A DNA stretch of 64,000 bases from Castanea sativa (taxonomy: Eukaryota; Streptophyta; Magnoliopsida; Fagales; Fagaceae): NCBI RefSeq assembly GCF_040712315.1, contig NC_134020.1, forward strand, positions 13,295,251-13,359,250, read 5' to 3'. Under the pieces are notes generated by a model. That model did not search any database, was not told the origin of the DNA, and worked only from the letters and a program-made list of their open reading frames with translations. A program made the position numbers and the translations under genes. Shown one piece after another: positions 1 through 11,239 of the stretch (positions within the stretch are counted from its first letter, which is position 1; each line of letters starts with the position of its first letter).

Positions 1-160
1 GGACAATTTCATTATTGGGTTATAGATAGATCTGATTCCTCCTCGCATGATTCCTGTGCCATTTCTGATCTGATGACCTCGGCAGGAGCTGAAAAGTTAC
101 CCTGATGTGGGGAATGGACATCCCTTGGCCAGCGCACTTCCTTTTCTTTCCTATGGAAGC

Positions 161-475
161 CTAGAAAAGTTCTTCATCAAAGGGCCCGTAGCCTGGACCC
201 AATCCTCCTTTGTTGTTTAGGAGTTCAATCAAAGAAGCATTCCCATGTCCTGCGGCATCGAGGCCTTGGCCTAACTGATAGCCAAATTTGAGCATCTCCT
301 TGGCAGCTGTTAAAGTAGTGGATGGCCATGCTGACTCGAGTTCTGAAGCTCTGGAAATCATGGAGACTAGCTTGAAACTATGGAAACTTGCCTCCAGAAA
401 TGCATTAGTACCAATGTAGGGGATATAAGTCTCCTTGAAGATGGTTAGGGGCACTTCAGCCATAAAAGTGATCAT
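161..475 (-). pseudogene. Gypsy polyprotein fragment, G-patch-like segment after protease
   Basis: The 104-residue open stretch continues the protease reading frame after a stop. Near residues 60-100 it contains KEMLKFGYQLGQGL and a GLGPGYGP tail, the glycine-rich G-patch-like pattern commonly found between protease and reverse transcriptase in plant Tat-type polyproteins. The first half (PYIGTNAFLEASFHS) matches the usual linker of this family. It reads as part of one ancestral polyprotein with the protease at 503-1081, not as a separate gene. Below position 161 the same frame continues weakly with a stop and leaves the window. Confidence 0.6.
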
Positions 476-502
476 GTGATCCTCAGAGGGGAACTTGAGC
501 CT

Positions 503-1081
503 CTAGTGAAAGGTAGAAGCAACTGCGCTTGTAGTGTGTAGCCAAGGCCTCCCTAGGAGCATATTATATGGGGAATCCACCTTGATGACTTGGAAGTTAA
601 CCATGAAAAACCTAGGGCCAATTCTGATTGCTAACTTAATGTCAACTTGCACCACCCAAAGAGTGCCATCAAAGGCTTTAATGATCATGGTGGCAAGGTG
701 GATAAGAGAGGTATCCACATTCAAACGCTCTATAGTAGACATTGGGCACACATTCAGAGCTGATCCATTGTTGATTAACACTCTGGTGACTATCATGTTT
801 TCACACTTCACCATAATGTGCATGGGCAAAGTATGCTCTTTACCTTCTGGTGGTAGCTCATCATCTGTAAAGGAAATCTAGTTGGTGGCCAACACCGTTG
901 AAACCATACCTTCAATGGAAGATTCTGTGACACCTGTAGGTGCACATGTCTCTTTCAAGACTTTAAAGAGAGCCTCACAGTGGACATCGGAGGATAGCAA
1001 TAGTTCCAAGATAGAAATCTGAGTTGGCGACTTGTTTAGCTGCTGAATCACACTGTATTCTAAGTTTCTGATGATTTTCAA
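503..1081 (-). pseudogene. Gypsy aspartic protease (retropepsin) remnant
   Basis: Two open segments (1081-878 and 829-503) in the same frame on the minus strand make a retroviral-type aspartic protease. The first gives the upstream helix (SVIQQLNKSPTQISILELL) typical of Tat polyproteins just before protease. The second contains VLINNGSALNVCP, which corresponds to the catalytic D-[ST/N]-G loop, and later NMLLGRPWLH, the second conserved ILGRPWL motif. The catalytic aspartate position reads Asn, consistent with a single G-to-A change, so even without the stop at about 878 the enzyme would be inactive. In an intact element this domain cuts the Gag-Pol polyprotein in the virus-like particle. Confidence 0.7.
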
Positions 1082-1273
1082 GAATTCCTTGGCTTCTTCG
1101 GTTGTGACCCTATTTCTGACGGGTTTGACTTTACCCTTGCCAATCTCTTTCCTTCTCTTTTCTAGCTCCTCATGAGTATAGCAACGGTCACTCCTAGTAA
1201 GCCTAAATAGACCTGAAGAGATATTGGAGCAGACCTCCTCTTTTCCAGTCTAAGTGGAGATCAAGGACAAATC

Positions 1274-1794
1274 CTATTTCCATGGGACACAATGGCTATC
1301 TTCATAAAGGAATGGCTTTGGCATGCAAATGATAACGCCCTCCTGAATTTGCAAATTGGGCGCTACGGAGAACATTTTTGGATTAATGACCACCGAACTT
1401 GGTAGAATGGCTTCAAGGGCTTTTGAGCCGGATACCCCAGAGATTCTTGAGGCAGGCTTGGCAGAATATGAGGATTGAAACCTCAAATGGCAGAGACAAT
1501 GGCGGTTCCCTCCTGAACTGATGATGAAGTTGGCCCTACAACTGTAGGTAATGCAAGAGCTAGAGGAGTGAATCCCTTGATGGCCGATGAGGCCTGCCCT
1601 TTTCCTGAATCTAATAACTCTAAATCCACAGGTGATTCTATGATCTCCTCAATGACTACTAAAGAGGGAGGCACTAAAGTAACCTTACCAAGGCGTTTCT
1701 GTAAATATTCGTCCCAATCTTTCCTTGACCCAACTAATATAGCATTGTAGTTAGTTCCTAATTGGGTAGCTAGAGGACATAGGTTGGCTGCCAT
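1274..1794 (-). pseudogene. Gypsy gag-protease spacer remnant
   Basis: Two open segments (1794-1483 and 1486-1274, slightly offset in frame) lie between gag and protease of the same minus-strand element. The second ends in a VPWK motif followed by a stop. This matches the 'A-V-P-W-[KR]-Y-D' sequence that normally marks the end of the spacer in Tat-type polyproteins. No enzymatic domain is visible. The offset between the two segments means a frameshift near 1485. Order and spacing relative to gag and protease support one decayed polyprotein. Confidence 0.5.
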
Positions 1795-1827
1795 GCAATT
1801 ATCTCTTCACACAATTTCTCTTTCGAT

Positions 1828-3498
1828 CTAGATAATACCACGGTCGGTTAGACTCTGAACTTGTGCTCGGAGCACTTTACAATCAAACAGGGCGTGCCTA
1901 TCTCCACTGTCATAGAATGAGCAGATTCCCCAATCAAATCTTAGGGGTCCCATACTCTTAAGATTAAGGTGGCTCTCTTGGACCAAGGCTTGGAGCATGG
2001 CCTTCCATGGGAATGATAGCGAGGAGAAATTTGGGACCCTTTCTTCCACTGTGATGATGGCATTTACACTCCTTTCCTGATGAGGAGGCAAAGGGTTGGT
2101 GATGATGTTTGGAGCTACTACATTATCAAACTGTATCAACTTGTTGTTAATGAGATCCTGGACATGGTCTCTCAAGTGGTAGCATTCTTCTAGGGTATGA
2201 CCTTTTGGCCCTAAAATGGTGTTCGCACTTTTTGGACAAATTAAAGCCAAGTGATGAAGGACCTTCTCTGGGCCTGGAAAACATCAGGGTCGCTTCCTTT
2301 CCAGCAGGTAAGCATAGAGATCTGCCATGGGCATGGGTAACGGAGTGTACTTTTGGTTTTCTCTCCTAAGGGGACGAGGTGGGTCTGGCCTCCCTCTCTA
2401 ATTAAAGGCTCAGTTAGGTGCTTGAGTAGACTGAGCCTGTTGCTGATAAGGTCTAGCAACTGGGGTTGCATGAGCAGAAGTAATTCCCCTGGGCCTTTCT
2501 AATGCATTGTCGACCATGTGCACATTGGCTTCCTTAGTCTTGCGGCCAGTCATTTTCTTGACTTGTTGTTCAACCATGAAACTCAAGGATTTGGGCTCCA
2601 CAATCTTCTTGCTCCTAATACCCTCATCAATATGCTCCCCAATAAGGATGGGGCTAGCAAAATGAGTGACTTGAGTGCTGATCATCTTCTCATAGTAAGG
2701 AGGCTTAAGGTTTTCAATGAACCATTTGATCATCTCATTTTTCATCATGGAAGGTTGCACTTGTGCGGCTAGCTCATGCCACTTCTGGGTATATTCTCGA
2801 AAAGATTCCCCACTCTTCTTCTTTGTTCTCATAATGACCGTGCAGTTGGTAGCTATCTCGATGTTGAATCAGTAGCATTCCAGGAAAGAGTTGGCCATTT
2901 CCTTCCAGCTAGAGGTCTTTTCCAATCTCACATATAATGTGGCCGCGGGGCCAGTCAAACTATTAGGAAATCTGGCAAAGTAGAGGGTGATTATCCCCAT
3001 AGGGAGCCATCTTCCTACTGAGCTAGAGCCCTCCATGATACGAAGCTTCTCAACTAGAGTTTCCACTTGGATCTTAACTTGGCCAATCCCAAATTCGGGG
3101 TTCTTGTCCATAGAAGGATCTATTTCTTGGTCATGGCCCTAAGGCTATATACTGTGGCCCTGATCTTGTCCTTATGGAGGTTGGTTTTCATTCTCAATTT
3201 AGGGACCTCCCTGACTATGAACAGAGGAGTTCTGTCCTCCTCCTATAACCAGTCGTTGCAACATATGCATCACTTCTAACATTTGCTCCTTCAGAAGAGT
3301 AATTTCCTGAGCATTTTCCTTGTGGGGAGAAGTACCACTAGTAGACATCTCTCTTGCACGAGACCTAGTGACAATGGGATCACAATGTGGTGGTAACTTA
3401 GACTGTTTCTTTTTAGCAATCTTTTGACCCTGAGAAAGAATAAGAGGTGGAAGAAATGAGGTATGTTTGACAATGTGGAAACACAACAACAAAATCAA
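1828..3498 (-). pseudogene. Gypsy gag remnant
   Basis: Gag in pieces on the minus strand. 3498-3199 is the N-terminal region (TRSRAREMSTSG, then a short heptad segment KEQMLEVMHMLQRLV). 3111-2869 and 2832-2410 carry the retrotransposon gag core (GRWLPMGIITLYFARFPNSL; then GESFREYTQKWHELAAQVQ). 2250-1828 carries the C-terminal part with HTLEECYHLRDHVQDLIN and a Cys/His-poor CSFYDSGDRHALFDC segment. Gag forms the particle and binds the element RNA. The pieces are separated by stops and at least two frameshifts (around 2400 and 2245). Start choice is uncertain: the frame opens at 3498, but MSTSG near 3351 is a plausible start. Confidence 0.7.
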
Positions 3499-3500
3499 GT

Positions 3501-4237
3501 TAGTTTATTCCTTTGCTATTTAACATGCACCTACCATTTTTAGGAAAAATTGGCTTTGCACCCTTGATCGGGTATTTATCATGGTGAGTTTCTACTATGA
3601 TGCAAGATTAATGCACAAGATTGGCAAGTAACTGAAACACTCATGACATGCTGGACAATGTGAGAAGGACCCTCCTTTTGATTACATTCTTGTACAATAT
3701 TTGCTTTTGCAACACTAGGTTCATCGACTCCAACTGTGGCCTTTTACAATACAAGGAAATGCAATTACGAGAAAAAACTCGACTTCTGACAATGTGGGCT
3801 TCTCGGGGAAGCTCTTGGACACTTGGATCTCTTGGTAACTAGGACAACATGGATCCCTTGGACCTTTAGATCTCTTGAGGGAGCCCTTGAACTCTTGACA
3901 TCTTGGCGGCTCAGACCCTTTGGCAGTTTGGATCTCTTGAGGGAGCCCTTGGACTCTTGACATCTTGGTGGTTTGAACCCTTTGGCAGTTTGGATCTCTT
4001 GGCAGTTTGGATCTCTTTGATGATTTGGATATCCTTTGGGAGAATTCTTGAACTCATGAGGTATTGGGATTCTTGACAGTTTTTCGGCAGCATTTCCTCC
4101 TGAACGAAGTTTCGGCTACTTGCGACAAATTTAATCTTTGCACAATTAGGTGACGGAACCAATTAGTGTATGCATAAGTGCCCTTGTAAGGTTGTAAACC
4201 CTTAGGGATGAGGTATGATCTAGCATGTACAAATTAC
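3501..4237 (-). other. Leader of the minus-strand Tat element, no gene
   Basis: Non-coding sequence between gag and the primer-site motif. About 3790-4030 holds imperfect short repeats (listed separately). No credible coding region on either strand. The leader resumes at 5476 after a copia LTR fragment. Confidence 0.5.
3790..4030. repeat. Short imperfect tandem repeats around GGATCTCTTG
   Basis: The motif TTGGATCTCTTG recurs with variants, spaced about 20-100 bases, together with CCCTTGGACTCTTGACATCTTGG, which is present in two copies about 60 bases apart. The array lies in the leader of the minus-strand Tat element, just upstream of gag on that strand. Confidence 0.6.
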
Positions 4238-5475
4238 TATTGTATGATGCTATGTATGTTATTATTTATGACATTATGTATGGCTTAATGTCGTGTTTAA
4301 TAAAGTTGTTTTATTATTATCTAAAAAATAATGGTAACATGAATATTGGGACATTATCATATAGTCCATGAGATGCATTGTATGTGATTTAGTCACAGAA
4401 GATGTAAATCACAAGTTCAATGTAAACTCAAAATGTAATTCGTAGTTGGTGATGAAAATTCGGCATTTCATCTGCGAAAACTATAACATATCAACTAAGA
4501 TGATTTGTCTTGATCATGGAAATGGAGATTTCTAGTTGGTATGTTGATATGTTTTAAGAGTTAAAACATATTGAACTGAATCGTGTGAGATTTATTATTC
4601 TTCCAACGACTGTCATATGAATAATAAACTCACGACTTATATTTGCTTGAACTATTAATTCTGAGAGAATAATGGACTTAATTATGAGGTGTAGGTTGTT
4701 TTGATATATCAGGAGTGAGATCTATAGTTACGGTCAAAACCTCAGTATGTTGGGCAATCACATTTAGTATTGATGGAACATATATTCTCAAGATGGAATT
4801 CATAGTCTCTTAACGGAGATACAAAATATTCCCTTGAGATAAGTTCAATGGGTTTGTTATTCAGAGAGTTAGGCCTAACCACTTTAGTAAGGAGTTACTA
4901 AAGTATATATATTTATGGAATTGGATTTCATAAATATATAATGAATAACTTTAAAAGATTAAACCGGGTACTCAAGGAATTAAGATGTAGTAATCTACAA
5001 AGTGACAGTATTCTTTCATGACTTTGTATTACTACGAATATTTTATGAAAGGGTTGCACGTACAATAAAGTCTTGGGATATAATTTATAGATAAGGCTTA
5101 GAGTGCAACTATATTTATATAGTGGTATTAAATATAGTTAATGGTAACTTTGGACTTGTCAAGAGTTGACAGAAAAGCCCAAGGCCCATTAGAGCTAGTG
5201 TCTTGTTGGTCCCTTTTGGTCCCACTCCAAGCCACACACTTAAGCCCAATTGGAAAGGCCCAAAAGGCCAGCCCAATTAGATAATCAGTTAGATACAAAG
5301 GGAGAAACATATAGAATTTTCTGTAGTGAATTTTGTAAGAACACTATTGTGAAGTGGTGTAAGAAGTGTTAGATACTTTGACATTTCTCCCTTTGGAACT
5401 GATTGAGAGATCACACATCTTAGGCATTAGTGGAATTGGAGTGAATATCAAAAGTGTTCCTAAGTGCTATTGATC
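4238..5475 (+). mobile_element. Copia LTR fragment, family A
   Basis: The sequence follows the 1.4-kb family A LTR seen complete at 59392-60790, from ATTGTATGATGCTATGTATG through TAGTCCATGAGATGCAT and CCACTCCAAGCCACACAC to AAAAGTGTTCC. It lacks about the first 25 and the last 130 bases of the LTR and has no recognisable target duplication, so it is a truncated copy and not a clean solo LTR. It is nested in the leader of the minus-strand Tat element. Confidence 0.8.
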
Positions 5476-6390
5476 AGTACAAGCAACGAGGTTGCTTTCC
5501 CTAGGGGTTTAATCATGGATGTTGTGCAAGTAGGATAGAAAGAACCTGGAGTAGAGCACAATTTCTTTGGCACAAGCAAAAAGGGTGCACCTGTTACAAA
5601 ACACTTTCCCCTAACCTCTAATCCTACAAGGGTGTCATTTCCTAGGCTTGGATGTTCACTCTTTAGGCTTTACCTAGTCCTTATCGGCTCTAGGCTTGAT
5701 CTAGTCCTCACGGGTTTGACATAACTAGGCCAACTGTACACAAAGGCTTTAACTGGTAGGTTGTTCCTAGCCTAGTGGGACTCAATCGCCATACCCCTCC
5801 CTTCATGGAAGTTGTGGGGCAGGAAGCATCGAGGGGGCCTTTTCAACTACTCCTATCCACCCATGGACCCAAAAGTGCCTACAAAGTCAGCCCTAGAACT
5901 AACTATGGGTAACACTGTCGATGTTTATGTCTGTGCATCTGTAGATGGGGTGATGAAATCCCCAAAAAGATGTGACTATGCCAGCAGTGCGGAGCTCAGG
6001 TTCAGCTCAAAAAGGGTGTATATGTCATGCAATCCTTAATGAAGGGGCAACACTTTTTCCAAACACAGCTGATAAAGATGTAGTGGAAATTAAATTTTGC
6101 TACCCTATGTTTGCATGTGAAGGAAAGCTATAAAGCATGTGAGGAAAGCAATAAAGCATGTGAGGAAAGTGGTAAAGCCCCATGTGAAAATACCTTAAAG
6201 CCACCCTTTTTGGGAAAATGATTTTGGAAAAAGATTTTTTTTGCTCTTTTAAAAAAAGTCTACTAAGACATAGTAGAAGCCTTTTTTCAAAAGGAAAGCC
6301 CCAGAGGCTAATGCCAATTTTTGTGTTTTTGAAAGCCAAGGTCCAAAGATTATAGATTTATCAAAAGTTCTAAAGGCTAAACTCTCATGT
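5476..6390 (-). other. Leader of the minus-strand Tat element, continued
   Basis: No credible gene. The stretch separates the copia LTR fragment from the primer-site motif. Three similar GCATGTGAGGAAAG units occur at about 6112-6190. The short open stretch at 5812-6039 has no recognisable domain. Confidence 0.4.
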
Positions 6391-6410
6391 ATCCCTAGTG
6401 GAGTCACTAG
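6391..6410 (-). other. Putative primer-binding site region of Tat element
   Basis: On the minus strand this reads CTAGTGACTCCACTAGGGAT, closely like the TGGCGACTCCACTGGGGA sequence that follows the 5' LTR in many dicot Tat/Ogre elements. It lies just inside the LTR end (…TGTCGACA at 6420-6413). Related motifs occur after the LTRs at 12417 and 50905. Confidence 0.6.
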
Positions 6411-7499
6411 TTTGTCGACACTGGGCCTCGAATGGTTGGAAAACTTGCCATCGGGCCTTTGTCTGACCACCCACAATGGTGACGCTCCCACATAGGCAGG
6501 GCTCATTAGAGGCCCCTCTCAAATGATGGTGCGGTTTTGAGTGGAGCTTCGGGAGCTCTATCTCTCTCAATGGAGGAAAGATATTTGTCTACCTTTGGAG
6601 GTGTGGAAGGAATCTTGGCCAAATTTTATGGGAATTACCAAAGGTAAGTGAAGTCGCCACCAATCATCGGGTTTTTCTAAGTTGTGATTGGTCGCCTGTT
6701 TCTAGTTGATTTTATTACCAATCCTAGGCTAAGAAAAATGGCATTTTCCTAATCTAATGTGGATGGAAAAAATCTTGATTCTTGAGTCTGGAAGTTAGGT
6801 TACATGTGGGGAAGGTGTTAGGCACCTCACAACGCCTGTTCAAGGACAATCCTTTGTTTTGATAAAACCTTAATTTTTAGAGATTGGCAGTAAAAAACAT
6901 GATTTTGGCACTGGCTTTCTAGGCTTTGCATGCATGGGGGGCTTTGAGATTAGGCTTTTGAAAGGGTGCGGTCCCAATCTATGCTTTCCTAAGGCATTCA
7001 GGTAAAGTACCAGATTTCCATAGCGAAAATTCGATGACACATCACCTTACTTTCGCGATGGAAATTAGGCATTGCTTTGGCTTAGGTGACATGGACTCTG
7101 ACAATCACATCAGAAGGGGCAAGTAGGTGTATTCATACATACATCATGCACAATGCTAGCACACAGAGCAGGAAAGTAATTGCCTACATCCCTAGAGCAT
7201 GGCCCAAAATATAGGTGCAAGAAATTAAACAGGGATCACCATGCTCTAGAGATGAGGATGCATGGTACATGGTATGATATACCTAACACAGCCCATTTAA
7301 AAGAGAAAGGAGGGAGGGAGGAAGGGGTTTAAAAAGAGTACATAACCAAATGGGAGAGGCTAGATCCCTAAACCTACTAAACATAGCAGCTTGGCCCATA
7401 TTTACATGCTTGCATTTGTGCCCTTTTTGCATGCGCCTGGGAGATCGTGCCCTAGCTCCATGTGTCCTTGCTCCATGTGTGTACATGTAAAGGCAAAGA

Positions 7500-7760
7500 C
7501 AAGAAACCAGCAGGCAAGTAATGGAAAGAAAAGATGCATAAATAATGCACAATGGGAATGAGGCAAACAAGCATACAAGCGAAGCAAGCATAGCGTGTGG
7601 TAGAAGGCATGACAAGCAACAAGATAAGCAAGCAAACTAAAAGGCAAACAAACAAGGAAGCGAGCAAACAAGCAAACAAGAAAGAAGGGAAACAAGCAAG
7701 AAAGCAAACAAAAGGTGGTGTTCGCGAGGGAAAAATATAGGTTTGGATCAAATTTCCATA
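7500..7760. repeat. Purine-rich AAGCAAGCAAACAAG tract in Tat LTR
   Basis: About 250 bases built from variants of AAGCAAGC, AAACAAGC and AAGAAAGC on the plus strand. It generates long spurious Cys/Leu/Phe-rich open frames on the minus strand. Confidence 0.7.
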
Positions 7761-8019
7761 ACTTCATTGTGTTGAAGCATGGACAACACACTAGCAAGCA
7801 AAACTCATGAATGGACATGCGAGCAAACGTGTAAAGATTCATAAAAAGCCAATGGGTGGCACAAACAAGCATGGTAAGCATAGCTTCACGCGGAGTGAAA
7901 AATGGAGGGGTACGCACAGAGCAACCTGGCATCCGAAGATGCCTCCCAAATGGTTACATCCGAACAATGCCTCATGGGCACTGGATGTAACCAAACAAGA
8001 TCAAGCCTGCGGAGGGCGC

Positions 8020-8838
8020 CAAACATGGCTAAGCCTAGATGATGAGAATCAACAAGCATTCAAGGATCCATTGCATGTTCTAGTTGGGCCTATTACAAGA
8101 GTAAGATCCAAGAAGATCAAAGAAGCACTTAATGGGCTGATTCAAGAGATTTGGGTTGATTCTAACGCAGGACATTCCAAGCTTGGCCCAAAGGAAGATG
8201 AAAGCGTAATAAGTTTAATTCAAGCTATTTAGGGCTGATCTGGCTTAATTGGGAGTGATTTATGGCGTGAATTGATGGCTGATTGACTTTCCAGCTCTAT
8301 ATCAGTTAAGGCAGATTTTTTTCCTATTTTGGATATGCTAATTTTAGACCAAATCAACTTTTATTTAGGGTTTTATTATTTAGTACATTTTTTAGGTATT
8401 TTCCTTGTTTTTAGGTGCATTTAATGCTTTTTAGGTCAAATTTGATTCCTGGTATGGTAAGGTATCAATTAGGAGTTATTTTAGAATATATTTTCTTGTC
8501 TGTCAAGTTTTATGGAGCCCTTAAATAGGCTTTGAAGTTTGTAAACGTTTTTCATAATATTATTGAATAGAAATCAGAAAAGGTGAGGCTTTGCACTCTT
8601 TTGGTTCTTCAAGAACTGTGAACTTATCAAGGATTCTTCCTTGTGGCGTTCAAACTTTATACCTTTGGTTCGTGATTCTTTATAATCATTGGGTCAAGGT
8701 CAACTTATACCTTTGGTTCGCGTTTCTCTTATAAACGTTGGGTCATGGTTTCTATCAAAAAACTGAATTTTAGCTTTCTTGGGCAAGTATTCCAATATTT
8801 TTGTTGGGTCTCAAAGCGTGTCGATTGAGGTTCGCATC
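8020..8838 (+). mobile_element. Gypsy 3'-end fragment: pol C-terminus plus LTR
   Basis: The open frame ending at 8232 contains GPITRVRSKKIKEALNGLIQ. This is the short basic C-terminal tail that closes many plant chromovirus-type Gypsy polyproteins ('GPITRARAKK…'). It is followed by about 600 bases with LTR character: TTTTATGGAGCCCTTAAATAGGC, and then a duplicated ACTTTATACCTTTGGTTCG / ACTTATACCTTTGGTTCG segment. It is in the opposite orientation to the surrounding Tat LTR, so it is a nested fragment. Boundaries are approximate. The upstream part of the 7807-8232 open frame has no domain and probably belongs to the host LTR. Confidence 0.55.
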
Positions 8839-8849
8839 ACTAGAACTAG

Positions 8850-9500
8850 AGAGGCTAACACAAGAATAAAGCATTGAAGCAAGCAAGCATAGACTTGCAA
8901 ATAGGATGATCCAAACCCTTTGATGTGGGCCTTGGTGCATGGACGATGACAAAGACCATAGGGTCTAGATCGGTTCCTAACCAATAGGCCAAAATGCAAG
9001 AAAATGTGATTAAAGGAACAGAAGGGCTACAATAGCACATGGCATGACAAACAAGGTCTAGGCCTAAGCACATAAATATGGCGTGAAGCACGTAAGCACA
9101 TAGATGATGGCATAAATCATGTAGAGAACATCGATTTAAGTATGTAAACACATCGATCTACACATGTAAGCATGGAAAGATACATGAAGGCATGTGAATA
9201 TACATCTAGGCATGTGGATGTAAGCAAAAAAGCATGGAAGAACACCAAATCCAAGCATAAGAGCATGTGAAAACATGGATCTATACATATAGGCATAGAA
9301 ACATGCATGTAAACATGTAGATCTAAGCAAGGCATAGCCAAAGTCATGACATCAAGCACGTGAGCATGTAACCCTAACATCAACATAGAACAAAAAGAGG
9401 AACAAAGAATGGGAAAACATGGCATAAAGCATAAAGCATGTAGATCGAGACAACTAACATACAAACAAGCATGGAAGAACACAGATCTAAACTAAGAACA
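8850..9500. repeat. GCATG/GATCTA minisatellite-like tract in Tat LTR
   Basis: Degenerate repeats of about 25-35 bases with cores such as AAGCATGTAAACATGTAGATCTA, densest at about 9120-9480. They lie downstream of the TATA box of the minus-strand LTR. Minus-strand open frames here (Cys/His/Met-rich) are products of the repeat. Confidence 0.6.
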
Positions 9501-9870
9501 TGCTAGGAGCAAGATAAAGCAAGAAACATGCTAAGGAAAGCAATAAATCATGTTATTAAGGCAAAAAGAGCAAGATAAATGCTAGAAAAAGATTTAGAGG
9601 GTTTAAGGTGTGGATAGTAGCTAAAAAGCTACACCCACACCCCTAAACCCCAAATCCAAAGTGTAAAAGCAAGGAGAAGAAAATTGGGTATAAGAACAAT
9701 ACCTTGTTTTTTTGGTGAAGAAGGAAGAATCAAGAGGCTTTGATGTGTTTTTTGTGTATTCTTTGTGTTTGGAAGAGAGGAAAACCAAGTAGACAGTGTC
9801 CATGTAGAGAGCAACACTTAGAAAATCTCTTTCTTGTTTTCTTTTTTTTTAGTCAAGGGGTGCCTAGGGC

Positions 9871-9878
9871 CTTTTATA
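9871..9878 (-). promoter_or_regulatory. TATA box of the minus-strand Tat LTR
   Basis: Minus strand reads CCTATAAAAGGCCC, a strong plant TATA context. It lies about 470 bases inside the proposed LTR start, a normal U3 length. The inference rests on motif and position only. Confidence 0.55.
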
Positions 9879-10824
9879 GGTCTAACGCATTTTTCAAGGC
9901 GGTGGCCCTTCAAGGACCGCCCCCTTGAAATGGCCTTTGATCAGGTTGATCTTGATACCCTTGGAAAGATCATGACTTCCTATTTCTAAAAGGGTTTGGA
10001 ACTTGAAAATCCAATGCCTAGATCAAAAGTTATTGCTCCTAGAAATTAGCAGTGCATTAGCCCAGTTTTCCTGATATCTCGGCCGTTCTAACTCTGTTCT
10101 TGGCCATTCAAACTTGGTCAAAGTTTTCAAAAATCTCTAAGAAGTTCAGGTTTGATGTAAAACCATGAAAAATGTTGTTTTGTGAGGATATTGGACCCAA
10201 GGTTGACTAGGAACATTTTGGTCATTTTAGTTGAAAAAGGCACTTTGGGTGCTCTGATGTTTGAATGGGTTACGCCACATCATTTTGGGTGTTCACGTGG
10301 CCCCATGGAGAGAAACTGATATTTTCGGGTTTTTTATGGTCCGACACGCAAATAGAGGGTGGGCATAATACGATATTAACACAAACAATTAAAATTTGTT
10401 ATATAATTTTGTGATTGGTTGTTAGTTAGTGTCAAAAATAAGCCTGCTTGCATGAGAATAAAGTGGATAACCAGATAACAAAGAAGTTATGGATAATCAA
10501 TTCTTTTTAAAATATTTATCTACAAAATAATTATCACTTTAAAGACTAGAATATCAAGAAAGAGGGATTAATTTTAGAATACAAATTAAAAATGCGTCTA
10601 GGTGAAATTTTCAGCTAAAAAATGCTCAAAAAAGGAGTCCAAATCATACCAAAACTCGAACATAGGCCTAACACCCGAGAGGGCCTATTGGCCCAAATGC
10701 TCGGCCCGTCCCGGAAATGTCATGATTGAGATAAAGCCTATCTTTTTCGACTTTTTAGAGATAAAGGCGCATTCCAATTCATATCTAATCTCATTCAGCT
10801 TATTTTTTTAAGCATCCCAACCTC

Positions 10825-10832
10825 TACAAATA
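10825..10832 (+). promoter_or_regulatory. Degenerate TATA box of the Tat LTR
   Basis: CTCTACAAATAGGGG aligns with CTCTATAAATAGAG in the sister LTR at 24464-24477. Here the T-to-C change gives TACAAATA, which is likely weaker. Confidence 0.5.
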
Positions 10833-11239
10833 GGGGAAAAAGATCAGAATTAAGGGCTCTTCTTTTCTGACTTCTTTGATCCCCTTACATTAAAGACGTT
10901 CTGGAGGCTTTCGCTTTAAGAACTTCTTTTTTGTAAGTATTTTAGACCTCAAAGAAGTGAAAACTTCTTTGAATTCTAAAATATTCTTTTATTTAAAGAG
11001 CACTCTCATGTAAGATGTATTTAGTTATATTCTTCTATCTGTTTTTTTTTTTCTTTCCTTTCCGTTAATTAGTATGTTGTGGTTGTTTTTTGCGTGAATG
11101 TGGTTAATATGTTTTATTTTTATTGTGCCTTGTTCTTAAATACATATTTGCCATGCTTAGATTTTGTTGAAATTTTCTTTGACATGTTCTTTTGTTGATT
11201 GTTTGTTTTAATTTTTTCTCTAATTTCAAAATCTACTTA

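Larger units (their letters stand above)
1..10346 (-). mobile_element. Tat-lineage Ty3/Gypsy retrotransposon, 5' portion, decayed
   Basis: Read on the minus strand, this stretch has the order LTR (10346-6413), primer-site motif (about 6410-6391), leader (6390-3500), gag (3498-1828), gag-protease spacer (1794-1274), aspartic protease (1081-503) and a G-patch-like segment (475-161). The reverse transcriptase would lie beyond the left edge. The LTR start TGTCGG and end CGACA form a short inverted terminal repeat. The gag and protease motifs and the 'TGACTCCACT' primer-site motif are those of dicot Tat/Ogre-type elements. Two later insertions break it: a copia LTR fragment (4238-5475) and a Gypsy 3'-end fragment (about 8020-8838). 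Every coding part has stops or frameshifts, so it is dead. Lineage is inferred from motifs, not from a reverse transcriptase tree. Confidence 0.75.
6413..10346 (-). repeat. 5' LTR of the minus-strand Tat element
   Basis: On the minus strand the LTR would start TGTCGGACC at 10346 and end GTGTCGACA at 6413, giving matching TGTCG/CGACA ends. A TATA box lies at 9878-9871. Downstream of it are two low-complexity tracts (about 9540-8850 and 7760-7500). The segment AGGTGCCTAACACCTTCCCC (about 6828-6809 minus) has a counterpart in other Tat LTRs here (about 12150-12175 and 50510-50530). A plus-strand Gypsy fragment is inserted at about 8020-8838. Without it the LTR is about 3.1 kb, long but normal for Tat. 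The start is less certain than the end. Confidence 0.6.

Noticed and set aside
7283..7932. Long minus-strand open frames rich in Cys, Leu and Phe, membrane-protein-like
   Set aside because: They come from the AAGCAAGC-type purine repeat read in several frames at once; three frames are open in parallel and none has a domain.
8770..9482. Minus-strand Cys/His/Met-rich open frames resembling secreted peptides
   Set aside because: Products of the GCATG/GATCTA minisatellite inside the Tat LTR.
9060..9500. Regularly spaced repeats that might look like a CRISPR array
   Set aside because: Repeats are degenerate, spacing is irregular, no cas genes, and the context is a plant LTR.
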